A stretch of 51,254 nucleotides of DNA from an uncultured Bacteroidales bacterium. GTDB taxonomy: Bacteria; Bacteroidota; Bacteroidia; Bacteroidales; UBA932. Below the pieces are notes generated by a model. It was not told the origin of the DNA. It was given only the letters and a program-made list of their open reading frames with translations, and made no database searches. The DNA is taken from NCBI GenBank assembly GCA_949295645.1, contig CASFLY010000069.1, positions 1-51,254 on the forward strand. Reading direction: 5' to 3'. Positions within the stretch are counted from its first letter, which is position 1, and each line of letters begins with the position of its first letter. Below are positions 8,507-17,009 of this stretch, one piece after another. The translations under genes and the position numbers were made by a program.

Positions 8507-9850
8507 ATGGAAAGAGAAAATTTCGGGAACCGGTTCGGGGTCTTGGTGGCGATGGCGGGTTCGGCTATCGGGCTGGGCAACCTGTGGCGGTTTCCGTATC
8601 TTGTCGGCTCGTACGGAGGTGCGGCCTTTGTTTTCGTCTACATTTTCTGCGTTCTGCTGTGCCTGCCGATCTTTATGTCGGAAGTGGTCGTCGGGCGCAG
8701 GAGCCATGCAAATGCCTACGGGGCTTTCAAGGTCCTGGCTCCGGGAACCAGATGGAAATGGCTCGGGGCCGTGTCAGTGGTGACTCCGATTATCGTCGTG
8801 TCGTACTATAGCGTCGTCGGCGGCTGGTCGGTGGAGTACTTTTTCAAGGCGGCTACATTGGAGTTCACTTCCGGGGCTACACAGGCGGGGATGAGCACGA
8901 TGTTCGGACGTTTCATATCCTCTGTCTGGTCTCCGATTATCGGACATACGATCTTCCTCCTGCTGACGGCGGGGATCATCATTGCCGGAGTGAAAAGCGG
9001 GATCGAGAAATTCGGAAAGATAATGATGCCGCTGCTGTTCGTACTGATTATATTCATTGCGGTACGTGCCGCGACCTTGCCAGGGGCGGGAGAAGGCCTG
9101 AGGTATCTGTTCAAACCGGATTTTTCGAAAATCGATGCTTCAGTCTGTGCGGCGGCTTTGGGGCAGGCCTTCTTTTCCCTGTCTCTCGGAGTAGGGACGA
9201 TTCTTACATACGGTTCATATGTCAGCAAGAACGAGAACATCATCGCATCTTCGACCTGGACGGCAACTGCCGATTTCCTCTTCGCCCTGCTTGCGAGCTG
9301 TGCGATAATGCCGGCCGTCTTCGCCTTCGGACTCAATCCGCAGGAAGGCCCGGGTCTGGTTTTCGAGACGCTTCCGTTCATTTTTGCGAACATGCCTTTA
9401 GGCTGGCTCGTGGCCATACTTTTCTTCCTGGCCCTGATAGTCGCAGCCCTGACTTCTTCTATTTCCCTGTATGAGGTGGGTGTGGCTTATCTGGTTGAGG
9501 AAAAAGGACTTTCCCGGCGAGGAGCATCGGTACTGGTCTTTGCGATAGCCTGGATTCTCGGGATTCTGTGTTCCCTGTCCTTCGGCCCGCTGGCGGATTT
9601 CCATATTCTGGGACAGACGGTCTTCAATCTGTTCGACAAGGTATCTGCAAATGTCCTGATGCCTGTCGGAGGGCTTCTGCTCGTGATTTTCGTAGGCTGG
9701 GTGATGAAGAAACATGACGTCATAGATGAAATGACAAACGGCGGAACCCTTTCCGGGAACCGCCGCACGTCACAGGTAATCTATTTCCTTATCCGCTACA
9801 TCTGTCCGCTCGCAGTCGTCGCCGTATTTCTCACTGCGCTGATTTTCTGA
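8507..9850 (+). CDS. Sodium-dependent transporter, neurotransmitter:sodium symporter (NSS/SNF) family
   Basis: 447 aa, all membrane, with about eleven to twelve helices. GSAIGLGNLWRFPY at 18-31 is the NSS helix-1 signature, whose unwound centre binds sodium and substrate. Bacterial members (LeuT, TnaT, MhsT) take up amino acids with sodium. The length and the C-terminal helix pattern match short bacterial NSS proteins. The gene is separate from the export operon before it and converges on the YfhO-like gene, with only 11 bases between the two stops. The amino-acid specificity is not determined. Confidence 0.93.
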   Translation: MERENFGNRFGVLVAMAGSAIGLGNLWRFPYLVGSYGGAAFVFVYIFCVLLCLPIFMSEVVVGRRSHANAYGAFKVLAPGTRWKWLGAVSVVTPIIVVSYYSVVGGWSVEYFFKAATLEFTSGATQAGMSTMFGRFISSVWSPIIGHTIFLLLTAGIIIAGVKSGIEKFGKIMMPLLFVLIIFIAVRAATLPGAGEGLRYLFKPDFSKIDASVCAAALGQAFFSLSLGVGTILTYGSYVSKNENIIASSTWTATADFLFALLASCAIMPAVFAFGLNPQEGPGLVFETLPFIFANMPLGWLVAILFFLALIVAALTSSISLYEVGVAYLVEEKGLSRRGASVLVFAIAWILGILCSLSFGPLADFHILGQTVFNLFDKVSANVLMPVGGLLLVIFVGWVMKKHDVIDEMTNGGTLSGNRRTSQVIYFLIRYICPLAVVAVFLTALIF

Positions 9851-9861
9851 CGGAATAGTGG

Positions 9862-12468
9862 CTAATCCCGCCTGCCGCGGCGGGAATATACGAGTCCGGC
9901 ACCGGAGAGAAGCAGCAGAAGGTAAAGGGTAATGGATGATGCCCGGGACACTGCTGCTCCGGTTTTGTAGGACTGCGGCTCGAAACGCATTACGATTTCA
10001 TGCTCCCCGGCAGGGATGAAGGCTCCGCGCAGCAGCCAGTCGGCACGGAACAGGCTGGCCGGCTGTCCGTCGATGGTCAGATTCCAGCCTTCAGGATAGT
10101 ATATCTCGCTGAAAACCACTGCCTGTTCTGAATTCAGACGGGCCTTGTATCTCAGCTCGTTGGGTTCGTAGCTTGTCATCCAGACCGAATCTGCCGGAGC
10201 GATGTCCGTACGGGCCAGCCTGCTCAGGGAATCGAGCCTTTCCCGGGCCCAGCCGAAATCGTTGCCTATTACCGCTGAAGTCCGCAGGTCGGCAGAATCG
10301 AGCAGGGCTATTTCATCGTCCGGGGTGGAGGCCGGTATGGCGGAGTACACTATCCAGCAGTTTCCGAATGCCTGTCTGTTCCTCACCGGAGGATATTCGC
10401 CGCCTACTATGATATATTTGTCATTCAGCATCGAAAGTACCGGGATGTCGGGCAGGGACGCTTCCACGTCCTGAATCGTCGCCGACGAATTTACCGTACG
10501 GATGATGCTGTTTATTTCCCCGGTAAGATGATGCTCGATAAGATCCTGGTATCTCTGCATCTTGGCAGGGCTGTAGCCTCCGACTGATTTGTGCCAGTAG
10601 CTTGTGTGCGAATCGTTGAATGTGTTGACGCTCAGATCCAGGACCCTGTAGTCCGGAGTCCTGTCTTCGAGTATCATCCTGTCCACGGGCCGCGCCGCGA
10701 ACTGTGAGGAAAAGTCCTTCCTGCTCACGAAGTGGCTGCTGTTCAGATAACGTTTCCCGGTACCGCCGAGATCGAAAAGTATCAGTACGGCCATTGCAGC
10801 CCCGGCTATGGCATATCTTCCCGATACTTTGTCTTTCCGGCAGGATGCCGCCGTCATGGTGTCTGCCGCCTTTGCCGGTCTGCCGCGGAGACTCCAGTAC
10901 ACGACCGCAAAAGCCATAGTCACGAAAACAAGGCTTCTGACGGCGTCTTTTACCAGAATCGCTTTCCTGTCCGCCCTCAGGGCCTCTGCCAGAATATCCT
11001 GCATCCCAGCATCGGAGGCTCCGGAGAATGTACCTGCCAGCGAAGGGAACACGGCAAAAAGCAGGCAAATGCCGCCTGCTATCCCGTATGCGGTCCAGGC
11101 CCCCTTTATCGCCTGCCGGCGTTCTATCCCTCCTTTCCAGACCCGGTCCAGCGTCAGGAATCCCAAAAGAGGCACGGTCACCTGCAGGATTACAAGGGCC
11201 ATCGACACTGTCCTGAACTTGTTGTACAAAGGCACGAGGTCGTACCAGAGTTTGGTAAACCACAGGAAATGGCTCCCCCAGGCCAGAAGGACAGCCAGCA
11301 GGGTGCAGATTGCGAGCCACCATTTTTCCTTGCCCCTCAGTACGATGAGCCCGAGGATAAACAGAAATACGGATATCGCTCCTATGTACATCGGCCCGGC
11401 GGTAAACGGCTGCGGCCCCCAGTAGAGAGGCAGATGCCGCATCGTTTCGTCTATGTCGGGCTGGCGGGCCTGCACCAGAAGGTTCCTTACTTCGGAATCC
11501 TTCAGACGGGGATCACCCGATGACGCTCCTCCGTTGAAGTCGGGAATCAACAGGTTGGGCGTTTCCTCTATCCCGTATGACCACGCCGTGGCGTAGTCTA
11601 TGTCCAAGCCTTCACTGTTGCCGGCCTGTCCGAGTTCCGAGCCCCCGCGCATCGAATACCGGGCATATTCGTAAGTAGGCAGCAACTTGTTGAGATTCGT
11701 ACAGATTCCGATGCCTCCTATGACCAGAAGCAGGGCCGAGGCTGTAAAAAATCCTGCCATCGCCTTTTTTTTCTCTTTCCCGGCCAATATCTTCACGAAG
11801 ACGGTGAGGACGTAGACTAAAATAATGATTGCCAAATAGTAGGAAATCTGCGGATGGTTCGCTTTGATTTGGAAACTCAGGGCGAATGCGAAAAGAACCG
11901 AGCCGAGAAGGGTTTTAAGGAATCTTTTTCTCTCCGGTTTCCCGGTCGCGGCGGCCAATGCGGACCTGTAGGTAAAGACCATGGCGGCCAGCACCCACGG
12001 CATATAGGCTATCGCCTGCATTTTCGTGTTGTGCCCGACCTGGATGATCTGCATATTGTAAGAGCAGAAAGTTATGGCAACGGCTCCGCCTATGGCGAGC
12101 AGCGGGCTTATCCCGAAAGCAAGCATCAGCAGGAACCCTCCCAAAAGGGAGATGAAGAAATATGTGGCCGGCCTGGCCCCGGTAAGCAGCAAATCATACA
12201 GCCAGTTTGTCCAGTCGCCCTTGAATATGCCGTACATGGATATGGTAGGCATGCCTCCGAACATGGAATTCGTCCAGAAGGAAGGGTCTTCCGGATGGTC
12301 TTCATTGTATGTGACCACTTCGTTCGTCATTCCCGTCCATCCCGAAATGTCCGACTGGTTCACTATTTTCCCGCCTAACACTTCCGGAACGAATGCGTAT
12401 GAAATCACGATGAACAGCAGAACGATGCCTGCCGCGTACAAGATGTTCTTCAGTATCCTGTTTTTCAT
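9862..12468 (-). CDS. YfhO-family polytopic membrane protein
   Basis: 868 aa. The N-terminal two thirds are hydrophobic with about a dozen helices and a large extracytoplasmic first loop (NQSDISGW, FGGMPTISMY), as in Bacteroidetes YfhO proteins. The C-terminal part is a periplasmic beta-rich domain with EIYYPEGWNLTIDGQPASLF, a phrase typical of the family, followed by a last helix. YfhO relatives resemble GT-C glycosyltransferases and are linked to glycosylation of lipoteichoic acid in Firmicutes; in Bacteroidetes the role is undefined. The gene lies 18 bases after the stop of the glycosyltransferase gene on the same strand, so the two probably form an operon. Confidence 0.85.
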   Translation of the reverse strand: MKNRILKNILYAAGIVLLFIVISYAFVPEVLGGKIVNQSDISGWTGMTNEVVTYNEDHPEDPSFWTNSMFGGMPTISMYGIFKGDWTNWLYDLLLTGARPATYFFISLLGGFLLMLAFGISPLLAIGGAVAITFCSYNMQIIQVGHNTKMQAIAYMPWVLAAMVFTYRSALAAATGKPERKRFLKTLLGSVLFAFALSFQIKANHPQISYYLAIIILVYVLTVFVKILAGKEKKKAMAGFFTASALLLVIGGIGICTNLNKLLPTYEYARYSMRGGSELGQAGNSEGLDIDYATAWSYGIEETPNLLIPDFNGGASSGDPRLKDSEVRNLLVQARQPDIDETMRHLPLYWGPQPFTAGPMYIGAISVFLFILGLIVLRGKEKWWLAICTLLAVLLAWGSHFLWFTKLWYDLVPLYNKFRTVSMALVILQVTVPLLGFLTLDRVWKGGIERRQAIKGAWTAYGIAGGICLLFAVFPSLAGTFSGASDAGMQDILAEALRADRKAILVKDAVRSLVFVTMAFAVVYWSLRGRPAKAADTMTAASCRKDKVSGRYAIAGAAMAVLILFDLGGTGKRYLNSSHFVSRKDFSSQFAARPVDRMILEDRTPDYRVLDLSVNTFNDSHTSYWHKSVGGYSPAKMQRYQDLIEHHLTGEINSIIRTVNSSATIQDVEASLPDIPVLSMLNDKYIIVGGEYPPVRNRQAFGNCWIVYSAIPASTPDDEIALLDSADLRTSAVIGNDFGWARERLDSLSRLARTDIAPADSVWMTSYEPNELRYKARLNSEQAVVFSEIYYPEGWNLTIDGQPASLFRADWLLRGAFIPAGEHEIVMRFEPQSYKTGAAVSRASSITLYLLLLLSGAGLVYSRRGRRD

Positions 12469-12486
12469 TGTTCGGTATATGTCTTT

Positions 12487-13785
12487 TTACAATAAACTTT
12501 CCATCAGCCGGGCCATTTCCCCGGTCAGAACCTTCCGCGAGTACCGTGCTATGCCTTGCGCTTCCACCGTCAGGTCATCCGCCTTGAATTTTTCCCAGCA
12601 GTCATCTATGAACTGCCTTATCCCGTTGCGGTCATCCCAGTCGAACATTTTCCCGCATCCGGTCTCGTTCAGGACATCCGCCATTGCGCACTCCGTCATT
12701 CCGATACCGAGAACAGGATGCCCGGAAGCTATGTATTCGAATATCTTTCCCGTCAGGACGGCTTTGTACTCAGGCTCTTTACGCTGAGGCAGCAGCAGGA
12801 CCGAGGCTCCCATCTGTTCTGCGGTCGCCACCTGGTGCGTCTGGTAGCCAAGTTCCCGCAGGTTTTCCGCAAGCCCGCAGGCGACAATCGATTCCGTTAT
12901 CTTCTTGTCGGTCTTTCCTATTAGCCTTATTCTCAGAAGATTTGAAAATTCCTGACTCTCCCTGCACTTGTCCGCCAGCACTTTCCACAGAGTCTCGGGG
13001 TTGCCGTCTTCCGCGAAAAGTCCGGTATGCGTGATGTTGAAGAATCCGTCCGGCTCGATGACCTGTCTGAAGTCCTCTTCATCGAATCCGTTGGTGATGC
13101 AGTGGACGGGGGTTCCTGTCATTTCCCCGAATTCTTTCTGCAGCGGTTTCGTGACCGTCACTATGGCCGATGCGGAATCCAGCACGCCTTTTTCCAGTGC
13201 TGTATGTTTCCGGCGGGCCTTTGAAGTCAGCGGGAGATGCTTGAAATAGAACATCCTTGTCCAGGGATCCCGGAAATCCGCTATCCACGGCAGCCCCGTC
13301 TTCCGGGCCACTTTCTGTGCTATCAGGTGCATCGAGTGCGGAGGCCCGGTGCTGACGATGACGTCCACGGGATGTTCTTTAAGGTATTTTGTCAGAAATT
13401 TCACCGAAGGCCCTATCCACAGGCATCTCGGATCGGGAATAAAGAAATTGGCCCTTATGAAAAGGGAAATTTTCTGTTTCCAGGATTTGCTCCCTCCGTT
13501 TATCGGATTCACTTCTCGGACCCTGTCTCCTTTTCTGTCGCGGTTCCCGCCTAACAGCCGGTAGATGCTATACGGTTCGGCGATTCTTGTCCTGATGATT
13601 TCCGCTTCCGGAGGCACATCGTTTTCCAGATTTTTGTCGACGGCTGTAAGTTCCGGATTTTCGGGAGTATATATGACAGGCTGCCAGTCTTCTGCCGGCA
13701 GGTATTTGGCGAATTTCACCCATCGCTGCACTCCCGACCCTCCCGACGGCGGCCAATAATATGTTATGACAAGTACCCGTTTCAT
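12487..13785 (-). CDS. Glycosyltransferase, GT4-like (GT-B fold)
   Basis: 432 aa. The N-terminus MKRVLVITYYWPPSGGSGVQ is the usual first strand and glycine-rich loop of GT-B glycosyltransferases in Bacteroidetes. The C-terminal half has the donor-binding pattern LTGKIFEYIASGHPVLGI, with the conserved E-x-x-A-x-G-x-P motif. It would transfer a sugar from an activated donor in the cytoplasm; the substrate is unknown. It is first in a two-gene unit with the YfhO-like gene. A TATATTTG box sits just upstream, giving a very short leader. Confidence 0.88.
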   Translation of the reverse strand: MKRVLVITYYWPPSGGSGVQRWVKFAKYLPAEDWQPVIYTPENPELTAVDKNLENDVPPEAEIIRTRIAEPYSIYRLLGGNRDRKGDRVREVNPINGGSKSWKQKISLFIRANFFIPDPRCLWIGPSVKFLTKYLKEHPVDVIVSTGPPHSMHLIAQKVARKTGLPWIADFRDPWTRMFYFKHLPLTSKARRKHTALEKGVLDSASAIVTVTKPLQKEFGEMTGTPVHCITNGFDEEDFRQVIEPDGFFNITHTGLFAEDGNPETLWKVLADKCRESQEFSNLLRIRLIGKTDKKITESIVACGLAENLRELGYQTHQVATAEQMGASVLLLPQRKEPEYKAVLTGKIFEYIASGHPVLGIGMTECAMADVLNETGCGKMFDWDDRNGIRQFIDDCWEKFKADDLTVEAQGIARYSRKVLTGEMARLMESLL

Positions 13786-13801
13786 AATCTGCGTATCTCT
13801 G

Positions 13802-13809
13802 CAAATATA
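13802..13809 (-). promoter_or_regulatory. Possible -7 promoter box for the glycosyltransferase/YfhO operon
   Basis: TATATTTG on the minus strand matches TAnnTTTG and lies 16 bases before the ATG at 13785. There is no clear -33 TTG. Confidence 0.4.
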
Positions 13810-13843
13810 TAAATCTTTGGGGTACGTCCTAATACATGACCGT

Positions 13844-13887
13844 TATAAAACAAGGACAGAGGCGGAAAATCCGGCCTCTGTCCTTGT
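13844..13887 (-). terminator. Intrinsic terminator of tRNA-Leu
   Basis: A perfect 14-bp stem (13850-13863 with 13874-13887) lies directly after the tRNA-Leu 3' end and is followed on the minus strand by TTTTAT. The structure and position indicate factor-independent termination. Confidence 0.8.
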
Positions 13888-13888
13888 G

Positions 13889-13971
13889 TGCGGATGGCGA
13901 GACTCGAACTCGCACAGGAAAACTCCCACCACCCCCTCAAAGTGGCGCGTCTACCATTTCGCCACATCCGC
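13889..13971 (-). tRNA. tRNA-Leu (anticodon GAG)
   Basis: 83 nt class II tRNA. The acceptor stem GCGGATG (13965-13971) pairs with CATCCGC (13890-13896). The anticodon stem-loop reads CCACT-TTGAGGG-GGTGG, giving GAG, and there is a long variable arm. The T-loop is GTTCGAGTC and the discriminator base is A. CCA is not encoded. It is read divergently from tRNA-Ser. Confidence 0.95.
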
Positions 13972-13984
13972 AGGAATCGGACTG

Positions 13985-14014
13985 CAAAGATAGATATTTT
14001 TTCTTATAATCAAA
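13985..14014 (-). promoter_or_regulatory. Promoter of tRNA-Leu
   Basis: On the minus strand, TTTG (14011-14014) and TATCTTTG (13985-13992) are separated by 18 bases, placing the start a few bases before the mature tRNA. This fits the Bacteroidetes -33/-7 pattern. Confidence 0.6.
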
Positions 14015-14045
14015 TATTAAATTAATTTTTAAGGAAAATTTTGCG

Positions 14046-14053
14046 TATATTTG
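14046..14053 (+). promoter_or_regulatory. -7 promoter box of tRNA-Ser
   Basis: TATATTTG matches TAnnTTTG and ends 12 bases before the mature tRNA. No clear -33 element is seen. Confidence 0.5.
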
Positions 14054-14065
14054 CCCCGGTTTTCA

Positions 14066-14152
14066 GGAGAGATGCCGGAGTGGTCGATCGGGCCGCACTC
14101 GAAATGCGGTGAACGGGCAACTGTTCCCAGGGTTCGAATCCCTGTCTCTCCG
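14066..14152 (+). tRNA. tRNA-Ser (anticodon CGA)
   Basis: 87 nt class II tRNA. The acceptor GGAGAGA (14066-14072) pairs with TCTCTCC (14145-14151), with discriminator G. The anticodon stem-loop CCGCA-CTCGAAA-TGCGG gives CGA. The variable arm is long and the T-arm is CAGGGTTCGAATCCCTG. CCA is not encoded. A long hairpin starts at the discriminator base. Confidence 0.96.
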
Positions 14153-14214
14153 CAAAAAGAACAGGAAAAAGGCAGTGGAGATTTCTCCGACTGCCTTTTT
14201 CCTGTTCTTTTTGC
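14152..14214 (+). terminator. Long hairpin terminator after tRNA-Ser
   Basis: A perfect 25-bp inverted repeat (14152-14176 with 14190-14214) has a loop that can pair further (GGAGA with TCTCC), leaving a two-base loop and one bulged base. Left arms are A-rich and right arms T-rich, so termination could work in both directions. Confidence 0.75.
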
Positions 14215-14496
14215 AACGCCCCGCCGCAGGCGGGGAGGGATATGCGCGTTAGCGCAAATCCCTGAGAGACAGGGATTCTTCCTCCATAAAAGACGGTGTA
14301 TCATAATTGCAAACTGCTGCGTTATTATCGGGATTCGGGCTAAGTCATTTACGAAAGTAAACTCCTGTCGCCTTCACCCTCAATGCCTTGCATTTTATCA
14401 ATTCTGATACACCTTAGGGGGTGCGTCAAAATTTATCATTTTGACACATCCCCTAAGAGACAAAACACGTCTATTCCCAACGCCCCGCCGTCCCCC
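14215..14496. other. Gene-free region with stacked small hairpins
   Basis: No convincing gene. It contains a 7-bp GC hairpin (14219-14235), a nested hairpin (AGGGAT/ATCCCT enclosing TGCGC/GCGCA, 14236-14263), an inverted 15-nt copy of the tRNA-Ser 3' end (14264-14278), and an imperfect stem of about 19 bp around 14414-14456 just after the fucO stop that may end its transcript. A 13-nt direct repeat, CAACGCCCCGCCG, occurs at 14214-14226 and 14478-14490. Confidence 0.6.
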
Positions 14497-15651
14497 TCAG
14501 AAAGCCTTCCTGTAGAGCCCCTCTATGTCCTCGACAGACGTCGGACGAGGGTTGCCCCCGGTGCATACATCATTGAAAGCATCGACGGACAGCTGGTGCA
14601 GATCCTCCTCGCGGACATTGATTTCGTGCAGTTTTTGCGGAATCCCGATGCTCAGAGACAGGGCCCGGACAGCCTCTATGGCCGCCTTCACGCCCTCGGC
14701 CTCTGTCATCCCTTCCGTATCCACACCCATGGCTTTGGCTATATTGATGTACTTCGGTGCGGCAGGAGACGCGGCATTGTACTCCATCACATACGGCAGC
14801 AGCAGGGCATTGGCCACCCCGTGCGGAGTGTCATAGTGCGCTCCGAGCGGATGGGCCATAGAATGCACGATGCCGAGCCCGACATTGCTGAATCCCATTC
14901 CTGCGATGTACTGGGCCAGGGCCATTGCTTCGCGGGCAGCCGTATTCTTACCGTCGTCGACAGCGGCTTTGAGGTTCCCTGCGATCATTTCGATGGCCTT
15001 CAGCTCCATCATATCCGACATCGCCCAGGCTCCCGGCGTGATATAACTCTCTATGGCGTGGGTCAGGGCATCCATGCCTGTGGCCGCAGTGAGCCCTTTC
15101 GGCATCGAATACATCAGTTCCGGGTCGACGATTGCCACGCAAGGGATGTCGTTCGGGTCCACGCAGACCATCTTTTTGGTGGCCTCTTCATCGATAATCA
15201 CATAGTTTATGGTCACTTCCGCCCCTGTGCCCGCAGTCGTCGGAAGTGCGAAAGTCGGCACTGCCTTATGTCTGGTAGCTGCGGTCCCCTCAAGGGAACG
15301 GACATCGGAAAATTCAGGATTGTTGGCCACGATTCCGATTCCCTTTGCCGTATCTATGGCAGAACCTCCGCCCAAGGCCACGATAAAATCAGCTCCGGAC
15401 TTTTGGAACGCCGACACGCCTTGCCGGACATTCGTGATGGTCGGATTCGCCTTGAAATCGCTGAACACCTCATACGGGATACCGTTCCTGTCCAGGACTT
15501 CTGTCACCTTGTCGGCTACGTTGAACCGGATCAGATCCTTGTCTGTCACGAGAAAAGCCTTCTTAAACCCTCTTCTTGCGGCTTCCGTGGCTATGCTTTC
15601 ACGACAGCCGGCACCGAAATAGGAGGTTTCGTTCAAAATCATTCTGTACAT
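14497..15651 (-). CDS. fucO: Lactaldehyde reductase / 1,2-propanediol oxidoreductase (iron-containing ADH)
   Basis: 384 aa, the full length of FucO. The sequence follows the Escherichia coli FucO family closely through the start (RMILNETSYFGAG), NPEFSDVRSLEG, PTTAGTGAEVTINYVI and the end CTGGNPRPTSVEDI. GGGS at 94-97 belongs to the nucleotide site. Asp194, His198, His263 and His277 correspond to the iron ligands. It reduces L-lactaldehyde to L-1,2-propanediol with NADH during fucose or rhamnose fermentation. No fucose or rhamnose catabolic genes are visible nearby. It lies 95 bases after the ChaN-like gene on the same strand. Confidence 0.93.
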   Translation of the reverse strand: MYRMILNETSYFGAGCRESIATEAARRGFKKAFLVTDKDLIRFNVADKVTEVLDRNGIPYEVFSDFKANPTITNVRQGVSAFQKSGADFIVALGGGSAIDTAKGIGIVANNPEFSDVRSLEGTAATRHKAVPTFALPTTAGTGAEVTINYVIIDEEATKKMVCVDPNDIPCVAIVDPELMYSMPKGLTAATGMDALTHAIESYITPGAWAMSDMMELKAIEMIAGNLKAAVDDGKNTAAREAMALAQYIAGMGFSNVGLGIVHSMAHPLGAHYDTPHGVANALLLPYVMEYNAASPAAPKYINIAKAMGVDTEGMTEAEGVKAAIEAVRALSLSIGIPQKLHEINVREEDLHQLSVDAFNDVCTGGNPRPTSVEDIEGLYRKAF

Positions 15652-15746
15652 AACTGCTTGTGTTTGGGATTTCCCGTGAAGTTAGGAAAAATCCGCCGCC
15701 GGACAGCCCTGTACAGAGCGACTGGTCATAATTCAATGTACAAAGG

Positions 15747-16628
15747 TCAATATGTCATAGTCATATCGACAGGGACGCAGATGATGAAGTCGGCGCGGCC
15801 GAGGTTTTCCTCGTCGAGGGAGCGAAGTTTGTCCTGACGGACGCAGCAGACGGTCCGTATATTCTTGCCGGGGCAATATTCTTCAAAATAAGGGATAATG
15901 CCGCCGTAGAAGTCGGAGTGGAAATTACCGTTGTAATGGATGAATTTCCTGTCGATGTTCCTGGCAATGGACCAGGCCATAGTGGCGTCTTTCAGCGCCT
16001 GGGCCTCGGCAAAATGGCTTTTCCCGGATCCGTCTCCTCCGCTGATCAGCTGCATGAAGCCGAACATAGCTTCGCTCTCCTCGGAAGCTTCGAAATCTAT
16101 GGGAAGAGGGGCCATCAGTGCCTTTGCCGCATCGGACAGGCTGTCCAAGGCCTCCAATCCGTGGTCTTTGACGAAAGAAGCATAGCGTCGGGGTACGTTC
16201 GTCGCGACGAATTTCAGGCCTTTCTCGCGGGCAAACGAAATCAGGGGATAATAGTCCGTGTAATAATTGTCCCAGAGTTTCGCCTCGTTTTCGAACTTGT
16301 CGGAAGAGATGATGCCGCCCGTATACTCATCCACCAGCAGCTGGTTGTCCGTTTCGAACATTTCTGCGCCTATGACAAGTCCCTCCGGCTTTTTCTTCCA
16401 GATGTCTTTCGTTATCTCATATTCGAGCCAGTGAGCCACGGGACAGTTGTGCGTCTCGCCGATGAAAACCACATCCGCTCCCGCCAGTTCCCTGATCATT
16501 TTCCCGTAGTCCGTCGCCTTTCCTTCCCCGGTAAACACCGCATATGCAGGCTTGTCCTGGGCCTGCATTCCAATACCGGCGGCCAATGCCGCTACCGCTA
16601 TCGCTATTATTCCTCTTTTCATATTCAT
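15747..16628 (-). CDS. ChaN-like haem/iron-associated protein (Cofac_haem_bdg family)
   Basis: 293 aa from the ATG at 16628; the longer open frame would start at a TTG (16644-16646), and an ATG at 16622 is also possible. The protein has a signal peptide ending near MQAQDKPAY. ADVVFIGETHNCPVAHWLEYE and GAEMFETDNQ are the motifs of the ChaN/DUF399 family. Characterised ChaN is an iron-regulated periplasmic lipoprotein that binds haem. This copy has an Ala-rich cleavage region rather than a clear lipobox. The role is inferred from the family only. The upstream region is made of dispersed repeats. Confidence 0.8.
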   Translation of the reverse strand: MNMKRGIIAIAVAALAAGIGMQAQDKPAYAVFTGEGKATDYGKMIRELAGADVVFIGETHNCPVAHWLEYEITKDIWKKKPEGLVIGAEMFETDNQLLVDEYTGGIISSDKFENEAKLWDNYYTDYYPLISFAREKGLKFVATNVPRRYASFVKDHGLEALDSLSDAAKALMAPLPIDFEASEESEAMFGFMQLISGGDGSGKSHFAEAQALKDATMAWSIARNIDRKFIHYNGNFHSDFYGGIIPYFEEYCPGKNIRTVCCVRQDKLRSLDEENLGRADFIICVPVDMTMTY

Positions 16629-16655
16629 GCTGATTGTCGTTTTCAATATTTATAT

Positions 16656-17003
16656 GCAATTCAATATTCTGTTCATATGTCAGATCTCTCGACTGCGCCT
16701 GCGGCTCCGCTCGAGATGACACTGAAGGGGCGCTCGAGATGACGTTGAAAGGAAGCTCGGGATGACATTGCTAAATGTCATCCCGACCGTAGGGCGGAGC
16801 CCGGAGTGGAGAAATCTGCAGCTCAATATTCTGTTCATATGTCAGATCTCTCGACTGCGCCTGCGGCTCCGCTCGAGATGACATTGACAGGGACGCTCGA
16901 GATGACATTGACAGGGACGCCCGGAATGACGTTGACAGGGACGCTCGGGATGACACTGGAAGGGCGCTCGGGATGACACTGGAAGTGGCCCGGGATGACA
17001 GTG
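16656..17003. repeat. Dispersed-repeat cluster: two long direct copies plus 24-bp tandem array
   Basis: The gene-free 380-base gap between the ChaN-like gene and the M16 gene is filled with repeats. Two near-identical stretches of about 60 bp (16656-16722 and 16819-16886) share AATATTCTGTTCATATGTCA and then the palindromic core CTCGAGATGACA. From 16872 a 24-bp unit beginning CTCGAGATGACA runs in tandem: two identical copies, one diverged, then 23-bp variants to about 17003. A reversed copy segment (TGTCATCCCGA) lies near 16778. Confidence 0.85.
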
Positions 17004-17009
17004 CGGTTG

